Below are positions 60,359 to 64,000 of a stretch of 64,000 nt of DNA, piece after piece. This DNA comes from Kitasatospora viridis (GTDB lineage: Bacteria; Actinomycetota; Actinomycetes; Streptomycetales; Streptomycetaceae). The notes below the pieces were generated by a model. That model saw nothing but the letters and a program-made list of their open reading frames with translations. It ran no database searches and was not told where the DNA came from. The stretch is from assembly GCF_007829815.1 (NCBI RefSeq), contig NZ_VIWT01000006.1, positions 434,001-498,000 on the forward strand, written 5' to 3'. Every line of letters begins with the position of its first letter. Position 1 is the stretch's first letter. Both the position numbers and the translations under genes were made by a program.

Positions 60359-61717
60359 ATGCGAGTTCTACGGATGATGGGCGGGCCCGGCGCGACCGGG
60401 TGCCGCGGGCGGGGCCGAACGGCCCGGCGGGTGCTGGTGACCGCGCTGGTCGGCGCGCTGCTGGGCGGGCTCGGCGGGTGTGGCGGACATCCCCCGGGCG
60501 GCGACGCCGCGCCCACCGGGCCGCCCGCCGTGCTGGACGTGCCCGGGCACTTCCGGTCAATCCAGGCTGCCGTCGACCACGCCCGCCCGGGTGACACCGT
60601 CCTGGTCCATCCGGGCGAGTACCACGAGAGCGTGCAGCTGCGCACGCCCCGGGTGGTGCTGCGCGGCACGGACCGTCAGGGTGTGGTCGTCGACGGCGAC
60701 TTCCGCCGGGCCAACGGGATCACCGTGACCGGCGCCCAGTCGGTGGTGGAGAACCTGACGGTCCGCCACCACCTGGCCAACGGCGTGCTCTTCACCGGCG
60801 TCACCGACGAGCGGCTCCAGCAGCACGGCGCCGGCGGCAGCGGCTACAACCCGCTGGACACCGTCCGCTTCCCCGAGTTGAACGGCTTCCGGGCCTCCTA
60901 CGTCACCGCCTACGGCAACGCCCTCTACGGCATCTACGCCTTCGACGCCCGCGCCGGGGTGATCGAGCACTCCTACGCCTCCGGGCAGGCCGACTCCGGC
61001 ATCTACGTCGGCCAGTGCCACCCGTGCGACACCGTGGTGCGGGCCAACGAGGTGGAGCACAACGCGGTCGGGATCGAGATCACCAACGCCTCGGAGAACC
61101 TCGCCTTCCTGGGCAACCGGGTGGCCCGCAACCGGGTGGGGGTGACGCTGAACTCCAACGACGTCGAGGCGCTCGCGCCGCAGCACGGCGCGGTGCTGGC
61201 CGGCAACGTGATCGTGGACGACAACGACCCGGCCAGCCCCGAGCAGGCCGACGGCGGCTTCGGGATCGGGGTGGGCGTCGGCGGCGGCACCGGCAACCTG
61301 CTCACCCGCAACCTGGTCTCGGGCAACTCCGCCGCCGGTGTGCTGATCAGCGACGTCCAGGGGCACCCGGCCGGGGCCAACCTGGTGGCGGGCAACCGGA
61401 TCACCGGCAACGGCGTCGACGAGGTGCTGGCCGCCGGCCCGGACGCCGGCAACTGCTTCACCGACCAGCCGGCCACCGCCGCCACCGGCACCGCCCCGCC
61501 CGGCCCCTGCCTCCCGGTGGCCGCGGCCGCGGCGCAGCCGCCCGCGCCGCCGGGCGTCTCCTTCCGCGACCTGCCGCCCGCCCCGGCCCGCCCGGGCATG
61601 CCCGACCCGGGCGCCCCCGGAGTGCCGGCCGTCGGGCTGCCCGGGCCGGTCTCCCCGGACGCCTACCCGCTGCCGACCGACCCCGGTGCGGTGCCGCCGG
61701 GCCCGGCCGGCTCCTGA
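60359..61717 (+). CDS. Beta-helix-repeat lipoprotein (NosD-like)
   Basis: ATG 60359; 452 residues. The signal peptide ends in lipobox LGGC. A right-handed beta-helix follows from about residue 60: FRSIQAAVDHARPGDTVLVH, then coils such as GITVTGAQSVVENLTVRHH, NGVLFTGVTD, VRANEVEHNAVGIEITNASENLAFLGNRVARNRVGVTL, NLLTRNLVSGNSAAGVLISD. This resembles pectate-lyase-like NosD/carbohydrate-binding helices. A Pro/Ala-rich tail ends the protein. Divergent from the LPKTG protein; the 207 bases between are the most AT-rich in this part and probably hold both promoters. Confidence 0.8.
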   Translation: MRVLRMMGGPGATGCRGRGRTARRVLVTALVGALLGGLGGCGGHPPGGDAAPTGPPAVLDVPGHFRSIQAAVDHARPGDTVLVHPGEYHESVQLRTPRVVLRGTDRQGVVVDGDFRRANGITVTGAQSVVENLTVRHHLANGVLFTGVTDERLQQHGAGGSGYNPLDTVRFPELNGFRASYVTAYGNALYGIYAFDARAGVIEHSYASGQADSGIYVGQCHPCDTVVRANEVEHNAVGIEITNASENLAFLGNRVARNRVGVTLNSNDVEALAPQHGAVLAGNVIVDDNDPASPEQADGGFGIGVGVGGGTGNLLTRNLVSGNSAAGVLISDVQGHPAGANLVAGNRITGNGVDEVLAAGPDAGNCFTDQPATAATGTAPPGPCLPVAAAAAQPPAPPGVSFRDLPPAPARPGMPDPGAPGVPAVGLPGPVSPDAYPLPTDPGAVPPGPAGS

Positions 61718-61878
61718 CCGGGCGCTCCCGCCGACGGGCTTACTCGCTGGTAAGAACGGAGCTGATAGGTGATCATGGTGAGCGGAGGCAGCGGTTCCGG
61801 ATTGGTCGTCAGACTGACGGAGCACCAGGTCGGCCGCCCTCCGCACCAGGCTCCACCAGCACAGAAGAGATCAGAACC

Positions 61879-63162
61879 ATGGCACAGCACCAGCACCCCG
61901 CCCCGATCGCCGCCCCCGCCCGCAGACGCGTCGTCGTCACCGGCGTGGGGGCGATCACCCCGCTCGGCGGCGACGCCGCCACCACCTGGCAGGGCCTGCT
62001 CGACGGGCGCAGCGGGATCCGGCCGCTGGAGGGAGCGGAGTTCGACGGGATCCCGGTGCGGGTCGTGGCACGGGCGGCCGTCGACCCCGCCGAACGACTG
62101 CCGCGCAATCGGGCCCGCACGATGAGCCGCGCCGCCCAGTTCGCCGTGCTCGCCGCCCGCGAGGCCTGGGCCGACGCGGGCCTCACGGACGCCGATCCCC
62201 ACCGGACCGGCGTCTCGATCGGAACCATCCTCGGCGGCGCGCCCATCCTGGTGGACGCGCACACGGCGCTGACCGAGCGCGGGGCCCGGTACGTCTCCCC
62301 GCACGCCACCCCGATGATCGTGCCCAGCGGGCCCGCGGCGCAGATCGCCATCGACCTCGGCGCGCGGGCCGAGGCCCGCACCGTGACCGCCGCCTGCGCC
62401 TCCGGCACCGAGGCCATCGGCCAGGCCGCCGACCGGATCCGGGACGGCCACCTCGACGTGGTGCTGGCCGGCGGCGCCGAGGCCGTCATCACGCCGTCGA
62501 TCATGGCGGGCTTCACCGCGATGCGCGCCCTCGCCCCCGGCGACGGCGACCCCGCCGAGGCCAGCCGCCCGTTCGACCGGGACCGCACCGGCTTCGTGGT
62601 CGGCGAGGGCGCCGGGATCCTGGTGCTGGAGGCCGAGGAGCACGCGCTCGCCCGGGGCGCGCGGATCTACGCCGAGGTGGCCGGCTGGGGCGTCTCCGCC
62701 GACGCCCACCACATGGTCGCGCCGCGCACCGACGGCGAGGGCGTGGCGGACGCGCTGCGCAAGGCGCTGGCCGCCGCCGGCGCGGCACCCGAGGACGTGG
62801 TGCACATCAACGCCCACGCCACCGCCACCACGGCCGGCGACGCGGCCGAGGCGCTCGCGCTGCACGCGGTGTTCGGCGCCGAGGACATCGCCCGGGTGCC
62901 GGTCACCGCGACCAAGGGCGCCATCGGGCACCTCCAGGGCGCGGCCGGCGGGGTGGAGGCGGTCGCCACCGTGCTCGCCCTGCACCACGGCGTCGTCCCG
63001 CCGACCGTCGGCCACCGCACCCCCGAGCAGGAGCACCCGCTCGACCTGGTCATCGGTGCACCGCGCCCGCTGCCCGGCGGCCCCGGCGGGATCGCGCTGA
63101 GCAACTCCTTCGGCTTCGGCGGGCACAACGCCGTGCTGGCGCTGCGCCGCACCGGCGTCTGA
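61879..63162 (+). CDS. fabF: Beta-ketoacyl-ACP synthase II-like protein
   Basis: ATG 61879; 427 residues. KAS II catalytic residues: Cys in TAACASGTEAIG, His in INAHATATTAGD, and His in TKGAIGHLQGAAGG. N-terminal RRRVVVTGVGAITPLGGDAATTW is the family opening; GFGGHNAVLA is the C-terminal glycine motif. It catalyses chain elongation by condensing malonyl-ACP with acyl-ACP. A stand-alone copy, separate from the usual fab cluster, so it may be dedicated to a secondary pathway or lipid modification. Length matches FabF (about 410-430). Confidence 0.88.
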   Translation: MAQHQHPAPIAAPARRRVVVTGVGAITPLGGDAATTWQGLLDGRSGIRPLEGAEFDGIPVRVVARAAVDPAERLPRNRARTMSRAAQFAVLAAREAWADAGLTDADPHRTGVSIGTILGGAPILVDAHTALTERGARYVSPHATPMIVPSGPAAQIAIDLGARAEARTVTAACASGTEAIGQAADRIRDGHLDVVLAGGAEAVITPSIMAGFTAMRALAPGDGDPAEASRPFDRDRTGFVVGEGAGILVLEAEEHALARGARIYAEVAGWGVSADAHHMVAPRTDGEGVADALRKALAAAGAAPEDVVHINAHATATTAGDAAEALALHAVFGAEDIARVPVTATKGAIGHLQGAAGGVEAVATVLALHHGVVPPTVGHRTPEQEHPLDLVIGAPRPLPGGPGGIALSNSFGFGGHNAVLALRRTGV

Positions 63163-63303
63163 CGGACCGTCATCCCGCCCCCGGGCGCGTGGGGGTGGGG
63201 TGACGGAGTGCGGGAGCGATGTCCACGTCGCGACGGGGTCGCCCGCCGCCCGGAGCGGGGATGATGTCGGTCGGAACCGCTGACCGCCGACCACACCGGG
63301 TGC

Positions 63304-64000
63304 ATGGAGCGCATGAGCGACTACGAGGACGACGAGGACGATCTGGAACTGGGCCGGCTGCCCGGGGGCGGCCGGTCCGCGCCGCGCGTCCAGAGCCGTG
63401 CCTCGGGCGAGCAGGGCATCTCCGTCAGCGCGGACCGGATCGAACGGGTCACGGTCCAGTACGGCTCGCCGGCCGGGCCCCCGGAGCCGCTACCCCCGAC
63501 GCAGCCGCACTGGCTGACGCCTCGGCGGCTGGCGGCGGTGGCGGCCGGGGTGGTGGCGCTCGCCCTGGTGATCGCGCTGGTCGTCCAGGAGGCCGGCTCC
63601 GGGGGCGGGAGCCACCCGGGGCCCGGTCCGCTGCCGCCGGTGTCCACCACTCCGGCGCCCACCGGCTCGGCGAGCCCGAGCCCGAGCACGCCGCCTGCCA
63701 CGCCGACCAGCAGCGCGCCCGCCCCGCCGCCGCCGTCGCCGAGCCCGGACACCCCGTCACCGTCGCCCTCCGCCACGGTGATCCCGGTGCGCTGGCAGGG
63801 CACGGTGACCTTGGTGGACGGCAACAACGGCCCGGGGCAGTTCTATTGGGACATGGACGTGTACCCGCCGTCCCCGGGTCTGCCGTCCGACCTGTCGCTG
63901 GACTGCAACCTGGTCTGCACGTCCGGCCGGATCGACGGCCACGCCGTGGTGCCGTGGAAGCAGTCGGCCGCGCCGACCCGCGACCAGTGCGCGAACCTGC
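63304..64000 (+). CDS. Single-pass membrane protein, 3' end outside window
   Basis: Open from ATG 63304 or 63313 (MSDYEDDEDDLELGRLPG) to the end of the sequence, at least 232 residues. Acidic cytoplasmic N-terminus, one transmembrane helix about residues 75-93 (LAAVAAGVVALALVIALVV), a Ser/Pro/Thr-rich linker (PSPSTPPATPTSSAPAPPP) and an external domain beginning VIPVRWQGTVTLVDGNNGPG, with cysteines (LDCNLVC). No family assigned. Start choice uncertain. Confidence 0.6.
   Translation, partial: MERMSDYEDDEDDLELGRLPGGGRSAPRVQSRASGEQGISVSADRIERVTVQYGSPAGPPEPLPPTQPHWLTPRRLAAVAAGVVALALVIALVVQEAGSGGGSHPGPGPLPPVSTTPAPTGSASPSPSTPPATPTSSAPAPPPPSPSPDTPSPSPSATVIPVRWQGTVTLVDGNNGPGQFYWDMDVYPPSPGLPSDLSLDCNLVCTSGRIDGHAVVPWKQSAAPTRDQCANL

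Noticed and set aside
61879..63162. Start of a type II polyketide cluster at the FabF-like gene
   Set aside because: No chain-length factor, acyl carrier protein or tailoring genes flank it within the window; a stand-alone KAS II is the simpler reading.
1..64000. tRNA, rRNA or CRISPR arrays
   Set aside because: No cloverleaf T-loop with matching arms, no rRNA-like stretch and no evenly spaced short repeats with unique spacers were found by eye; the only long tandem repeats are the coding units at 55040-57920.

Overview
The window is 64 kb of very GC-rich actinobacterial chromosome. Gene content points to Streptomycetaceae (Streptomyces, Kitasatospora or a close relative): a WhiB-like protein, an XRE/DUF397/ATP-binding cluster of the whiJ/abaA type, a SARP-NB-ARC-TPR regulator, a DUF574 methyltransferase, MerR-free but kinase-rich regulation, many secreted hydrolases, and sugar ABC operons without their own ATPase. 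Genus cannot be fixed from the sequence alone. No rRNA, tRNA, CRISPR array or intact transposase was seen.

Layout. 0-4.2 kb is a disturbed, lower-GC patch: a repeat protein broken by two frameshifts, a 136-bp IS5-type remnant with a TTA target duplication, a secreted S1 protease, a lipoprotein, and the stump of a protein kinase. 4.2-6.4 kb is the regulatory cluster (small protein, ATP-binding protein, XRE regulator, DUF397 protein). 6.6-17.4 kb holds a glutamic (G1) peptidase with a chitin-binding tail, a TrmB/LuxR-type regulator, an MFS exporter preceded by a leader peptide, a DUF574 methyltransferase, a Tat-exported phosphoesterase, lipoproteins and a V8-like serine protease. 17.6-21.2 kb has two Ser/Thr protein kinases (one soluble, one membrane-bound) around a cold-shock gene. 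21.2-30.8 kb contains an MFS/LysR/MarR drug-response locus, DUF1990, a cupredoxin lipoprotein, a mycothiol-type DinB protein, a WhiB-like protein, a PRC-barrel protein and a CaCA-type cation exchanger.

31.0-41.8 kb is the most coherent unit: a LacI regulator, divergent from an operon for a binding protein, two permeases and a GH13 alpha-glucosidase, and followed by a 1450-residue secreted protein with three discoidin, two Fn3, two CARDB domains and a GH87 (alpha-1,3-glucanase) catalytic region. I read it as an alpha-glucan (probably fungal alpha-1,3-glucan/nigeran) foraging locus: digestion outside the cell, import of oligosaccharides energised by a shared ATPase elsewhere, and hydrolysis inside. 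Similar short motifs in both control regions suggest one LacI regulon.

42.0-54.8 kb carries a uridine-kinase-like gene of lower GC, a SigE-type ECF sigma factor with a membrane partner, a MOSC protein, a SARP-NB-ARC-TPR regulator, an NlpC/P60 cell-wall hydrolase, an amidohydrolase, a ThrE-type exporter and a fatty-acid desaturase. 54.9-64 kb holds a 1748-residue LPKTG-anchored surface protein with ten tandem SpaA/Cna-B-like repeats, divergent from a beta-helix lipoprotein, then a FabF-like ketosynthase and a membrane protein cut by the window edge.
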